Assembly (NCBI GenBank): GCA_023403475.1
Contig: JAEYEL010000066.1
Span: forward strand, 1-19,357
Direction: 5' to 3'
DNA: 19,357 nucleotides
Source of the DNA: Actinomycetes bacterium
GTDB lineage: Bacteria > Actinomycetota > Coriobacteriia > Coriobacteriales > Eggerthellaceae
Both the position numbers and the translations under genes were made by a program. The notes below the pieces were generated by a model. The model was given only the letters and a program-made list of their open reading frames with translations. It was not told where the DNA came from and made no database searches. Shown piece by piece: positions 1 to 5,990 of this stretch (the first letter of the stretch is position 1; each line of letters opens with the position of its first letter).

Positions 1-263
1 TGCACGAGCTTCGGCACACCTTCCTCACCATGCTGGCGAACTCGGGCGCGCCCGCGCAGGCGCTCAAGAGCATCGCGGGATGGTCGAGCATCGACATGGC
101 CAACGTCTACGTCCACGCCGACGAGCGTGCCAACGAGGAAGCCGTGCTCAGGCTCTCGGGCGCTTTCGGGGGTGGTACCTTTCCAAAGGTACCAGCTGGT
201 ACCTTTGAGCGCGAATGCAGAGCAACGAACAGCAACGAGGAAACGGCTTTTTTCGGCTTCTGA
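1..263 (+). CDS. Tyrosine recombinase (phage/ICE-type integrase), C-terminal part
   Basis: The open frame runs in from the window edge (frame of position 3) and ends at TGA 261-263. It begins HELRHTFLTM, the H-x-x-R catalytic box of tyrosine recombinases. It continues with the family's GWSSIDMANVYVHAD segment, in which the tryptophan after the glycine takes the second His/Trp position and the Tyr is the likely DNA-cleaving nucleophile. Such enzymes integrate and excise mobile elements at att sites. The N-terminal arm-binding and core-binding domains lie outside the window, so any ATG inside it is internal. The tail of about 45 residues after the Tyr is long and is encoded by a palindrome and repeats that look like DNA-binding sites. 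A tRNA 3'-end copy follows 65 bp downstream, as expected at the end of an integrated element. Confidence 0.85.
   Translation, partial: HELRHTFLTMLANSGAPAQALKSIAGWSSIDMANVYVHADERANEEAVLRLSGAFGGGTFPKVPAGTFERECRATNSNEETAFFGF
174..206. repeat. GGTACCTTT palindrome and direct repeat
   Basis: GGTACCTTT occurs at 174-182 and 198-206, with its reverse complement AAAGGTACC at 185-193. The first two form a 9-bp-arm palindrome with a 2-nt loop. It lies inside the 3' end of the integrase frame. It could be a recombination-protein site or a hairpin; no further support is visible. Confidence 0.6.
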
Positions 264-299
264 ACTGCCGATATGCAACGCAGAGCAACATATGGCAAC
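222..299 (+). repeat. GCAAC iterons with 10-bp phasing
   Basis: The pentamer GCAAC occurs at 222, 232, 275, 285 and 295 on the same strand, so within each group the copies are exactly 10 bp apart. The longer GCAGAGCAAC occurs at 217-226 and 280-289. One-turn spacing places all copies on one face of the helix. The position between the integrase 3' end and the tRNA-derived att core suits integrase arm-type or excisionase sites; that role is inference. Confidence 0.6.
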
Positions 300-328
300 A
301 TGGGCGAACGCCCAGATAGCGACATACC

Positions 329-356
329 GTGGGTTCGAATCCTACCGCCTCCGCCA
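329..356 (+). other. Attachment-site core: copy of a tRNA-Ser 3' end
   Basis: GTGGG (329-333), TTCGAAT (334-340) and CCTAC (341-345) form a T-arm with one G-T wobble pair. They are followed by a 7-nt acceptor strand CGCCTCC, discriminator G and encoded CCA. Discriminator G with this acceptor fits tRNA-Ser. The matching 5' acceptor strand (GGAGGCG), D-arm and anticodon arm are absent upstream, where the integrase lies, so this is not a complete gene. A tRNA 3'-end copy beside an integrase is the classic att product, marking the element boundary; chromosomal sequence (citrate synthase) resumes at about 360. Confidence 0.7.
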
Positions 357-364
357 GTATAAAC

Positions 365-1915
365 CTATCGCTTCTCTATGGGCTTGTAGGGACGGTTCTT
401 ACTTCTAGTGCTTTTGTAGGCGGGGCGGATGATGCGCTTGCCGGAAACGATCTCCTCGAAGCGATGCGCGGCCCAGCCGGCCATACGGGCGCAGGCGAAC
501 ATGGGCGTGAACAGGTCTTCAGGAATTCCCATCATGGAGTACACGAAGCCGGAGTACATGTCGACGTTCGTGCACATGTCCTTCTTCGTGCCCTTTTCCT
601 GCAAGATGACCTGGGGGGATAGGCGCTCGATGCTTTTGAGCAGGTTGAACTCGGCTTCGAATTCGGTTCCCGCCGCAAGTTTTTCGGCGAAGCGTTTGCA
701 GATCACCGCTCGCGGGTCGCTCTTCGTGTACACCGCATGCCCCATGCCGTACACCAAGCCCGTCTTGTCGTATGCCTGCTTGTTCACTATCTTGGTCAGA
801 TATGCTGCAACCTCGTCGTCGTCTTCCCAGTTGGCAACATGTTCTTTGATCTCCTTCTGCATGGCCAGCACCTGATGGTTCGCACCGCCGTGCTTGCGGC
901 CTTTCAGCGAGCCTACGGCAGCAGCGTATGCGGAATAGGGGTCGGTGTCGGCAGAGGTTATCACACGCGTGGTAAACGTTGAGTTGTTGCCGCCGCCATG
1001 TTCAGCGTGCAGGCATAGCATGACATCGAGCATGCGTGCCTCTTCGGGCGTGAAATGGCGGTCGGGGCGCAGCATCGACAGAATGGTCTCGGCCGTTGAC
1101 TGCCCGGGAATGAAGCGGTGCATGATCATGGATTCCCCGTTGAAACGAGCGCGCTTGGCGTAATAGGTAAGCACCATGATGCGCGGCAGACGCGAGATAA
1201 GGGAAATGGCCGTGTGTATCTCGTGATGCGCCGAACGGTCTTCCGCATCGGGGTCGTAGCCGTACAATAGCAGGATAGACCGCGCAAGCACGTTCATGAT
1301 GTCGGGCGGCGTGTCGCGCATGATCATGGAGGCCGTAAACCCATTGGGAAGCTCGCGTTCGCCGTCAAGCACTTCTATGAAGTGGTCGAGCTGGCTTTGC
1401 GTGGGCAGATCGCCCATGAGCAGCAGATAGGCAACTTCCTCGTAGTTGAAGCGGCGATCATCGCTGTTGCCGAGCAGGTCGTATATCTCGTAGCCGCGCA
1501 GGCGCAGCGAGCCTTCGTCGGCAACCTTTTCGCCATCAGACATCACGTAGCCGTGCACGTTGGCCACGTTGGTCATACCCGCAACAACGCCCGTGCCGTC
1601 GGCGTTGCGAAGCCCGCGTTTCACGTTGAACTGCTCGTAGTACGAAGGATCGATAAAGTTTACGGTCTTGAAGTTCTTGTACAGCGCTATCTTGCGCTCT
1701 TCGCTGCGCCGGTCGTCCTCTTTGCTGTCTTGATCGTCCTCTTCGCTGCTCCGGTCGTCCTTGGCGGCATCTTGCCTGCCCTTGGCGGCATTCTGGTTGT
1801 CCTTGGCCACACCTCGCCCATCTTTGGCGGCGTCTCGCCCACCCCGAGCGGCGCCCACGGCGCCTTCGCTTGCAAAAACGGCATCGACAGTGCTTGGCTT
1901 TCTCTCATCAGACAT
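365..1915 (-). CDS. Citrate synthase with repetitive N-terminal extension
   Basis: This 516-aa protein should condense oxaloacetate with acetyl-CoA to citrate in the cytosol. Family landmarks are visible: LHAEHGGGN with His306, GRKHGGANH with His342, GMGHAVY with His393, DPRA with Arg402, NVDMYSG with Asp452, and FACARMAGW with Arg477. His306, His342 and Asp452 match the catalytic triad. ATG 1915 is preferred over an in-frame TTG at 1939 because AAAAGAGG lies just upstream of the ATG. The protein is longer than typical enzymes (about 430-450 aa) because residues 1-75 are an extension with seven 7-residue repeats. The gene stands alone; its 3' end abuts the integrated element. A 2-methylcitrate synthase activity cannot be excluded from sequence. 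Confidence 0.93.
   Translation of the reverse strand: MSDERKPSTVDAVFASEGAVGAARGGRDAAKDGRGVAKDNQNAAKGRQDAAKDDRSSEEDDQDSKEDDRRSEERKIALYKNFKTVNFIDPSYYEQFNVKRGLRNADGTGVVAGMTNVANVHGYVMSDGEKVADEGSLRLRGYEIYDLLGNSDDRRFNYEEVAYLLLMGDLPTQSQLDHFIEVLDGERELPNGFTASMIMRDTPPDIMNVLARSILLLYGYDPDAEDRSAHHEIHTAISLISRLPRIMVLTYYAKRARFNGESMIMHRFIPGQSTAETILSMLRPDRHFTPEEARMLDVMLCLHAEHGGGNNSTFTTRVITSADTDPYSAYAAAVGSLKGRKHGGANHQVLAMQKEIKEHVANWEDDDEVAAYLTKIVNKQAYDKTGLVYGMGHAVYTKSDPRAVICKRFAEKLAAGTEFEAEFNLLKSIERLSPQVILQEKGTKKDMCTNVDMYSGFVYSMMGIPEDLFTPMFACARMAGWAAHRFEEIVSGKRIIRPAYKSTRSKNRPYKPIEKR
1691..1837 (-). repeat. 21-bp/heptad tandem repeat in citrate synthase N-terminus
   Basis: Codons 27-75 form seven 7-codon units: RDAAKDG, RGVAKDN, QNAAKGR, QDAAKDD, RSSEEDD, QDSKEDD, RRSEERK. 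The pattern is R/Q-x-A/S-x-K/E-D/E-x. It is highly charged and could form a single helix or a disordered tail. Family cores begin only after it. Confidence 0.75.
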
Positions 1916-2198
1916 GGCACGACCTCTTTTCTTGCCCAACTAGCGTATCTCAATGCCCAAAGAACCGATAATGCGTATTCGGTTAAGTTTAACAGACGCG
2001 CAACAACCAGCACCGCTTTTTTCCGCAGCCGCAACCATCTCCTTGAAAAGACCCTTCCAAAACCCTTGGAACCGCTGGTCGATCTTGGCGTCGTAGCGCC
2101 CGCTCAGCGGCTCGAGTTCGGATCCGCAACCGCTCCAGCTTCTCGGCTGCAAATCCACCGAAGATCGCCGCTTCGCCCGCAAAGGACGCGCAACCCTC

Positions 2199-2447
2199 TT
2201 GACGATTGGGTTGCGACTTGCCTTGCCAGTTCCGAAACTTCGTGTAATTCCAAGTTTCGAAATTAGGGAGCAAAATGCGGTGGTAGAGGCGATCAAGGAT
2301 GGGTGCAGCACTCGCGCAGAAATCCAGCGACATACGGGCTTTTCCCAATCGAAGAAGATAGGACTGCTGAGAGGGTTGGTAAGCAGTGGCGTATTGGAGA
2401 AAGAGGGCAAATCGAGGAGCACCCGCTACATACTAGCCAGAGCCTGA
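2199..2447 (+). pseudogene. Winged-helix C-terminal remnant of an AlbA_2/RecG-like regulator
   Basis: The open frame ends at TGA 2445-2447. Its last ~60 residues read as a winged helix-turn-helix: NAVVEAIKDGCSTRAEIQRH, then TGFSQSKKIGLLRGLVSSGV, then LEKEGKSRSTRY. This resembles the C-terminal DNA-binding tail of ATP-binding AlbA_2 (Schlafen-like, COG2865-type) regulators. There is no ATG, no Shine-Dalgarno and no upstream domain; the only start in frame is a TTG at 2199. I therefore read it as the 3' remnant of a deleted gene. The preceding stretch 1940-2198 shows no convincing gene. A stand-alone small regulator is possible but unlikely. Confidence 0.5.
2234..2260. repeat. Inverted repeat CGAAACTT/AAGTTTCG
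   Basis: CGAAACTT and AAGTTTCG form an 8-bp stem with an 11-nt spacer just before the winged-helix remnant. It might be an old operator or part of a repeat scar. It shares only TTGGAATT with the repeat family near 8100. Confidence 0.45.
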
Positions 2448-2519
2448 GATGGCGCCTTTATTGCCTAGCAGACTAGCCCTGCCGGCAAAAAAGCCCTGAA
2501 ACCAACGTTTGCTCACTTT

Positions 2520-2554
2520 GCTAACGGAAGCTAAAAAAGCTAACGCATGCTAAC
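2520..2554 (+). repeat. GCTAAC/GCTAAA tandem repeat with about 10-bp phasing
   Basis: GCTAAC occurs at 2520, 2539 and 2549, with GCTAAA at 2530, i.e. spacings of 10, 9 and 10 bp. It lies in the ~150-bp gap between two convergent regulator remnants. Helical phasing suggests an operator for a multimeric binding protein; no other evidence. Confidence 0.5.
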
Positions 2555-2596
2555 GCGCAGGCGAAGCGAAAGCGGCGAGGGCGAAGGGGCAACTCC

Positions 2597-3065
2597 TTAC
2601 ATTGCCTTCAGACCATATTCTCTGCTGCGGCTCGCTCCATGAGCGGCAACCATATCTCTTTCCATTAAACGTTTCAGCGCATCCCGAATCGTGCGATCAG
2701 GAATGTCGGTTGTCGCAGATATTTCCGACGTACGAGATCGCCCATGCGCAAAAAGAAATTCAACCACCGCTCTATCGGTCACACCAAGCTCCTCCCAGCC
2801 ATCAAGCCGAACACTAAGACCACTCGGAGTTCTCGGCGCGTTGTCGGCGGCTGTCGGCGGCTGTCGGCGGATCGGGAACCGCTTTCGGCGCGTTGTCGGC
2901 GGCTGTCGGCGGATCGGGAACCGCCTTCGGCGCGTTGCCGAGAAACGCATCGTTTCGATGGAAAACAAGTTTCGTCCCATCGGGCACCTTGGCGTATTCG
3001 ATCTCCACTCCAACTTCGGAGCAAAGATCTCGGAAAGCGACAGTACGTACATTTCGAATTGATCG
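2597..3065 (-). pseudogene. Frameshifted C-terminal remnant of an AlbA_2/RecG-like ATP-binding regulator
   Basis: Two minus-strand frames together give one family-like tail. Frame A (3065 to about 2870) reads DLCSEVGVEIEYAKVPDGTK then LVFHRNDAFLGN, like the end of the C-terminal ATPase-like domain. A proline linker with two copies of NAPKAVPDPPTAAD follows. The second frame, ending at TAA 2597-2599, carries a winged helix: GVTDRAVVEFLFAHGRSRTS, then DRTIRDALKRLMERDMVAAH. The frames are separated by one surplus 10-bp repeat unit at 2851-2870; removing 10 bp joins them exactly. Frame A is closed upstream by TGA at 3066-3068, so the N-terminal domains are missing. It is convergent with the similar remnant ending at 2447. 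Confidence 0.6.
2833..2926. repeat. Tandem 42/52-bp repeat with variable 10-bp subunit
   Basis: Two tandem units (2833-2884 and 2885-2926) encode the Pro-rich linker of the remnant. The left unit has three copies of the 10-mer [T/C]TGTCGGCGG (2841-2870), the right unit two (2893-2912). The extra copy makes it 52 rather than 42 bp and causes the frameshift. Confidence 0.85.
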
Positions 3066-3160
3066 TCATTCATATCGGCAAACGCCGTGCTTGGACGCCA
3101 TCTTATCAGTACAGATACGGGAAACGCCGTGGTCACCATAGTCACCATAGCCAACAACCG

Positions 3161-3391
3161 CTACAGCTTGCCAGTCATTTTGTAGCCAACGCGTTGGACG
3201 GTAAGGAGATATTGAGGCTCACTGGGGTTTTCCTCTATCTTCTCGCGAATTTTGCGGACGAACACGGTGATGCTGTTGGTGTGGGTGTCTGCTTCGCCCT
3301 CACCCCAAATGTACTCCTGAATCTGGCTGCGCGTGAACACCTTGCCGGGATGTGTCGCCAGGTATATGAACTTGAGGCTTATCTTTTTCAT
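3161..3391 (-). CDS. Stand-alone OmpR/PhoB-type winged-helix DNA-binding protein (receiver-less)
   Basis: This 76-aa protein matches the effector domain of OmpR-family response regulators: FIYLATHPGKVFTRSQIQEY, then HTNSITVFVRKIREKIEENP, then YLLTVQRVGYKM, which are the recognition helices and the C-terminal wing hairpin. The receiver domain and the first effector strands are missing. ATG 3391 is chosen because GAGGGGG lies about 5 nt upstream, a better signal than the in-frame TTG at 3412. It may be a truncated response regulator that still has a usable ribosome site, or a genuine mini-regulator. No sensor kinase is nearby. The surrounding scar region favours truncation, but the frame is intact to its natural C-terminus. 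Confidence 0.6.
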   Translation of the reverse strand: MKKISLKFIYLATHPGKVFTRSQIQEYIWGEGEADTHTNSITVFVRKIREKIEENPSEPQYLLTVQRVGYKMTGKL

Positions 3392-3630
3392 GCAATCCCC
3401 CTCGAAGTTCAATAGCGAAAACTCCGTAAATGTATTGCAGAACTCTCACGACCGAACTTTGTCACTTGCTTGCCGCTTGGAACCGCGCCCGCCGAAACCT
3501 TATCACATCCGATAAATTTTCAACAGAAGATTTGCGCACCAACTTCAGTAATCCAACCCCACCGAGATAACAAAACGCCGAGAGGCGCCCCCTACGATTT
3601 CAATCAAGTAAACCGCTTCCCATTAAAACA

Positions 3631-3639
3631 TGCTATGAT
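3631..3639 (+). promoter_or_regulatory. Extended -10 promoter of the type I toxin mRNA
   Basis: TGCTATGAT at 3631-3639 is an extended -10 element (TGN then TATGAT). No good -35 is seen at 16-18 bp, which extended -10 promoters tolerate. Transcription would start near 3646, giving a 5' leader of about 40 nt. Confidence 0.6.
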
Positions 3640-3686
3640 GCCTCTTGCAGGCGGTGGGTTGCTCCCTCAATCGTTAGGAGGCAACC

Positions 3687-3767
3687 ATGGTCACATATGA
3701 GGAATTGTTCTATTTCTGCTTGGTGATTATCGCGGTTATCGAATTGGTTCTGCGCCTAAAAGAATAG
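3687..3767 (+). CDS. Small hydrophobic type I toxin (holin-like / Fst-like), 26 aa
   Basis: The ORF reads MVTYEELFYF, CLVIIAVIEL, VLRLKE: a short polar start, one membrane helix (about residues 8-22) and a charged tail. This is the pattern of Hol_Tox/TxpA/Fst-type toxins, which damage the membrane when overproduced. AGGAGG at 3676-3681 is a strong Shine-Dalgarno 5 nt from the ATG. An extended -10 lies upstream. A convergent minus-strand promoter (3857-3884) fires an antisense RNA back across the 3' end, and both transcripts meet at one hairpin. The Shine-Dalgarno segment GAGGCAAC (3678-3685) recurs at 3831-3838 and is therefore complementary to the antisense RNA. No experiment shows toxicity; the call rests on architecture and peptide style. 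Confidence 0.7.
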   Translation: MVTYEELFYFCLVIIAVIELVLRLKE

Positions 3768-3850
3768 CCGCCCCCAGCTAGGAAAGCGGCTCTTCATCAC
3801 ATAACCTATCCTTATGTGGAGCAGCCGCCCGAGGCAACGGGTGACCGCCT
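3757..3850 (-). ncRNA. Antisense antitoxin RNA of the type I locus
   Basis: The minus strand has a promoter with -35 TTGCGT (3879-3884), a 16-bp spacer and -10 TAGAAT (3857-3862), giving a start near 3850. The RNA would run about 94 nt to the shared hairpin and end in ATTCTTTT (3758-3765). It overlaps the toxin stop codon and 3' region, and near its 5' end carries GUUGCCUC, complementary to the toxin Shine-Dalgarno region. Two pairing regions, at the ribosome site and at the terminator, are known from the par/Fst system. A short internal inverted repeat CATAA/TTATG (3800-3816) may add a hairpin. Confidence 0.6.
3766..3791. terminator. Shared bidirectional terminator of toxin and antitoxin RNA
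   Basis: AGCCGC (3766-3771) and GCGGCT (3786-3791) form a 6-bp G+C-rich stem. On the minus strand it is followed by ATTCTTTT, a normal intrinsic terminator. On the plus strand only CTTC follows, so termination of the toxin mRNA may be weaker. Confidence 0.6.
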
Positions 3851-3979
3851 GCGTTCATTCTACCACACGCTTGCAAAAACGCAAGCTCAAACCTGTATTG
3901 GACGGCATAAAGGCGTAAAGGCGATAGGGGGGTGCAGGCATCATACAACCCACCGTTAGCGCACAGCACCCACCCGCAG

Positions 3980-4129
3980 TCACACAGAAACCCTAGTGCT
4001 TTTACTTACAGGGGCCAAAGGGAGATAACGCAACCCCATCAAGAGCAGAAACATCCCGAATCCGAAAACCCCCATCAATACCCCGAACTCCAAAGGGGAA
4101 GGAAAATAGAGAAGTATTTGAATGTCCAT
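3980..4129 (-). CDS. Candidate 49-aa hydrophobic protein downstream of rsgA
   Basis: The ATG at 4129 lies 11 bp after the rsgA stop and the frame ends at TGA 3980-3982. The peptide begins MDIQILLYFPSPLEFGVLMG, continues VFGFGMFLLLMGLRYLPLAP and ends VSKSTRVSV: a hydrophobic helix of about 25 residues and a basic tail. The spacing implies co-transcription with rsgA. The Shine-Dalgarno is weak (AGGGAAA about 6 nt upstream). I do not recognise a family. It could be a chance open frame in the operon tail. Confidence 0.35.
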   Translation of the reverse strand: MDIQILLYFPSPLEFGVLMGVFGFGMFLLLMGLRYLPLAPVSKSTRVSV

Positions 4130-4140
4130 AGCGGCTTTCC

Positions 4141-5136
4141 CTAAAACACCCCTTTGCCGCCCCGGCGGCCTCGATGATTCGGAGCTTTCTCGCCTTGCAT
4201 CCAGCGGGATTGCTCGCGGCGCTTTCGCATGGCGGACGTCTCCTGCTTGAGGGCACGGTACGACTCCCAGCGCTCATGCGCTATCTTGCCTGCTTCCACA
4301 GCGGCGCGCACAGCGCAGCCGGGTTCGTTTTCGTGCTTGCAGTCGCGGAAGCGGCACTGCGCAGCCGCCTTTTCTATGTCGGAAAACGCAGCGCCGATTC
4401 CCGCGTCGGCATCCCATAGCCCTAGGCCGCGCACGCCCGGCATATCGACCAAGCGACCGCCGCCGGGAAGGTCTATCATTTCGCGGCTCACCGTGGTGTG
4501 GCGACCCTTGCCGTCACCTTCGCGCACGGCTGCCGTTTCCTGCACATTGTGCCCCACCAGCAAATTCACCAAGCTCGACTTGCCCACGCCGCTCTTGCCC
4601 ATAAGCACGGCAACGCTCCCTGCGGGAACAAACGCCCGCACAGCCCCCACGCTTGCAGAGTTGGCAACCGAAACCACCAGCGTGTCAACATCGGGTCCCA
4701 CAAGCGTGCGAACCCGTGCGCGCACCTGTTCCACCTGCTCTTCGCTTTCAGCCAGGTCGGCTTTGGTCAGCACCACCGTCACCGCAGCGCCCGTCTCATG
4801 CGCCAACACCAGCTCGCGCTCAAGCCGCCGCATGTTCACCTCGCTAAGCGGCTGCGCCACAATAACGCGGTCGAAATTTGCCGCCAGCACCTGCGGCACG
4901 GCGCGTTCCGTGGGGTCTTTGCGCACAAGCACCCGCATGCGCGGCTCAATGGATGCGATGATGGCCTTGTCGTTGCTTTCAGGATGCTCCACGCACACCC
5001 TATCCCCTATGACCGCCCGCACTTGCTCGCCTTTGACCAGCGATGTCGCATGCTTGCAGCGCACAAGTTCGCCGCTTTCGTCCAAGCGCACAAGGGGAAA
5101 CCCGCGATCAAGCTTCACCACCTCGCCTAGCTGCAT
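4141..5136 (-). CDS. rsgA: Ribosome small-subunit-dependent GTPase RsgA (YjeQ)
   Basis: This 331-aa circularly permuted GTPase acts in late 30S ribosome maturation. An N-terminal OB-like region (about 1-70) precedes the permuted G domain: G4 TKAD 124-127, G1 P-loop GKSGVGKSS 180-188, a Thr-rich switch GRHTTVSRE around 211-219, and G3 DMPG 231-234. The C-terminal zinc finger has Cys261, Cys266, His268 and Cys274, then a basic tail ending near RGRRGGKG. The start is ATG 5136, backed by AAGGAGG 8 nt upstream. The frame stays open for 56 more codons upstream, but that part covers a 24-bp repeat and the end of the preceding gene. It follows the OB-like membrane gene on the same strand with a 77-bp gap. 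Confidence 0.95.
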   Translation of the reverse strand: MQLGEVVKLDRGFPLVRLDESGELVRCKHATSLVKGEQVRAVIGDRVCVEHPESNDKAIIASIEPRMRVLVRKDPTERAVPQVLAANFDRVIVAQPLSEVNMRRLERELVLAHETGAAVTVVLTKADLAESEEQVEQVRARVRTLVGPDVDTLVVSVANSASVGAVRAFVPAGSVAVLMGKSGVGKSSLVNLLVGHNVQETAAVREGDGKGRHTTVSREMIDLPGGGRLVDMPGVRGLGLWDADAGIGAAFSDIEKAAAQCRFRDCKHENEPGCAVRAAVEAGKIAHERWESYRALKQETSAMRKRREQSRWMQGEKAPNHRGRRGGKGVF

Positions 5137-5176
5137 ACGCGGCACCTCCTTTTGCCGTGTCGGTTCCGCCGCCGCT

Positions 5177-5233
5177 TCTCGCACATACGCTGCCGCTGCC
5201 TTTCGCACATACGCTACCGCTGCCTTTCGCGTA
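5177..5233. repeat. 24-bp tandem repeat upstream of rsgA
   Basis: Two 24-bp units (5177-5200, 5201-5224) differ at two bases and a third partial unit follows (5225-5233). They straddle the stop codon of the upstream gene (5214-5216) and read in frame with rsgA as AYVRKAAA-like octapeptides. A related TACGCTACC motif recurs downstream of cydB. Confidence 0.75.
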
Positions 5234-5990
5234 GGTGGTTGAACACGAACAGCAGCAAAAGACCCACCGCCAAGCACGCAGCACCGGGAAAGAAGCTCCA
5301 CCAATCAAACTCGTCTGCGTGCGCCTCGCCCTTCTTCACCACGCTCACATGGTCGGCATGCAAGTCGGTCAGCCCATCGTGCTCTCTGCACGCCAGATGA
5401 AACGTGCCTCTCACCTGCAATATCGTTCCGGTTTTCCCGTAGGCACCGAAGGTGTCTATGCGCTCGGCGGCATCGCTCGTCATGAACACGGTAATCGTCG
5501 CACCCGATGCGCTTGTCGCGCCGGAAGCGCCGGAAGCGCTGGTCGCCTCGAGCGTTATCCACTTGTGCGTCCCATCCAAAGTGACGTTGATGGCATCGCC
5601 CACAACCTCGCCTACAACCTGCACCGTCTGATCGTTGTAGTACGCATCGGCGCCAGCCAGATCGGCAATGGACGTGTCGTAGATGAACGAGCTATCGGGA
5701 AGCTGCTGGGGGTTGACCTCGTTGCCGTCATCGGCAAGCGCGACCTTTGCGAAGGGCGTCGCCAGCGCGAGTGCGAACGCCAGCGCGAACGCGAGAGCAA
5801 GCGCATCCGACGGCGCAAACAGAGTCGGCAACGTCCGCGCCGAGATCCCTTGCGCCCTCTTCAGAAACTCTGATTGTTTCACGTGAAACATTTGCACAGT
5901 CCGTATGACACGGCGAAGTAGGCGCGGGCGCGAGCACTTTGAGAGCGCATTCCCGCACCTTGTCAGCTTCCGTCTGCTCGTTCCGCTCAT
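5214..5990 (-). CDS. Exported or membrane-anchored OB-fold-like protein, unknown function
   Basis: This 258-aa protein starts at ATG 5990, whose ATGA overlaps the trkH stop (TGA 5987-5989), implying translational coupling. It has a basic N-terminal stretch, an Ala/Leu-rich hydrophobic segment at about 63-85 ending VALADDG (signal-peptide-like), and an extended domain around DAYYNDQTVQVVGEVVGDAI through ILQVRGTFH that looks like a bacterial OB-fold. A C-terminal membrane helix follows (about 234-250), then NHLRERQR. An Ala/Ser/Gly repeat interrupts the domain at about 150-164. The parS site is read as MFHVKQ at residues 34-39, so the long N-terminus before the hydrophobic segment may exist because of that DNA site. 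The position suggests a link to the transporter, but the function is unknown. Confidence 0.75.
   Translation of the reverse strand: MSGTSRRKLTRCGNALSKCSRPRLLRRVIRTVQMFHVKQSEFLKRAQGISARTLPTLFAPSDALALAFALAFALALATPFAKVALADDGNEVNPQQLPDSSFIYDTSIADLAGADAYYNDQTVQVVGEVVGDAINVTLDGTHKWITLEATSASGASGATSASGATITVFMTSDAAERIDTFGAYGKTGTILQVRGTFHLACREHDGLTDLHADHVSVVKKGEAHADEFDWWSFFPGAACLAVGLLLLFVFNHLRERQR
5875..5890. other. parS (ParB-binding) site 1, perfect
   Basis: TGTTTCACGTGAAACA matches the bacterial parS consensus at all 16 positions. It lies inside the coding region of the OB-like gene (residues 34-39). Confidence 0.9.

Noticed and set aside
270..356. Complete tRNA-Ser gene
   Set aside because: Only the T-arm, acceptor 3' strand and CCA are present; no 5' acceptor strand or anticodon arm.
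2840..2930. CRISPR array
   Set aside because: The repeats are contiguous G+C-rich tandem units without unique spacers and encode a protein linker.
4229..5242. 337-codon plus-strand open frame
   Set aside because: Antisense to rsgA, whose GTPase motifs are unambiguous; the product is Ser/Thr/Arg low-complexity.
5137..5304. N-terminal extension of rsgA by 56 codons
   Set aside because: AAGGAGG before ATG 5136 and RsgA family length support the shorter form; the extension covers a repeat and the previous gene's end.
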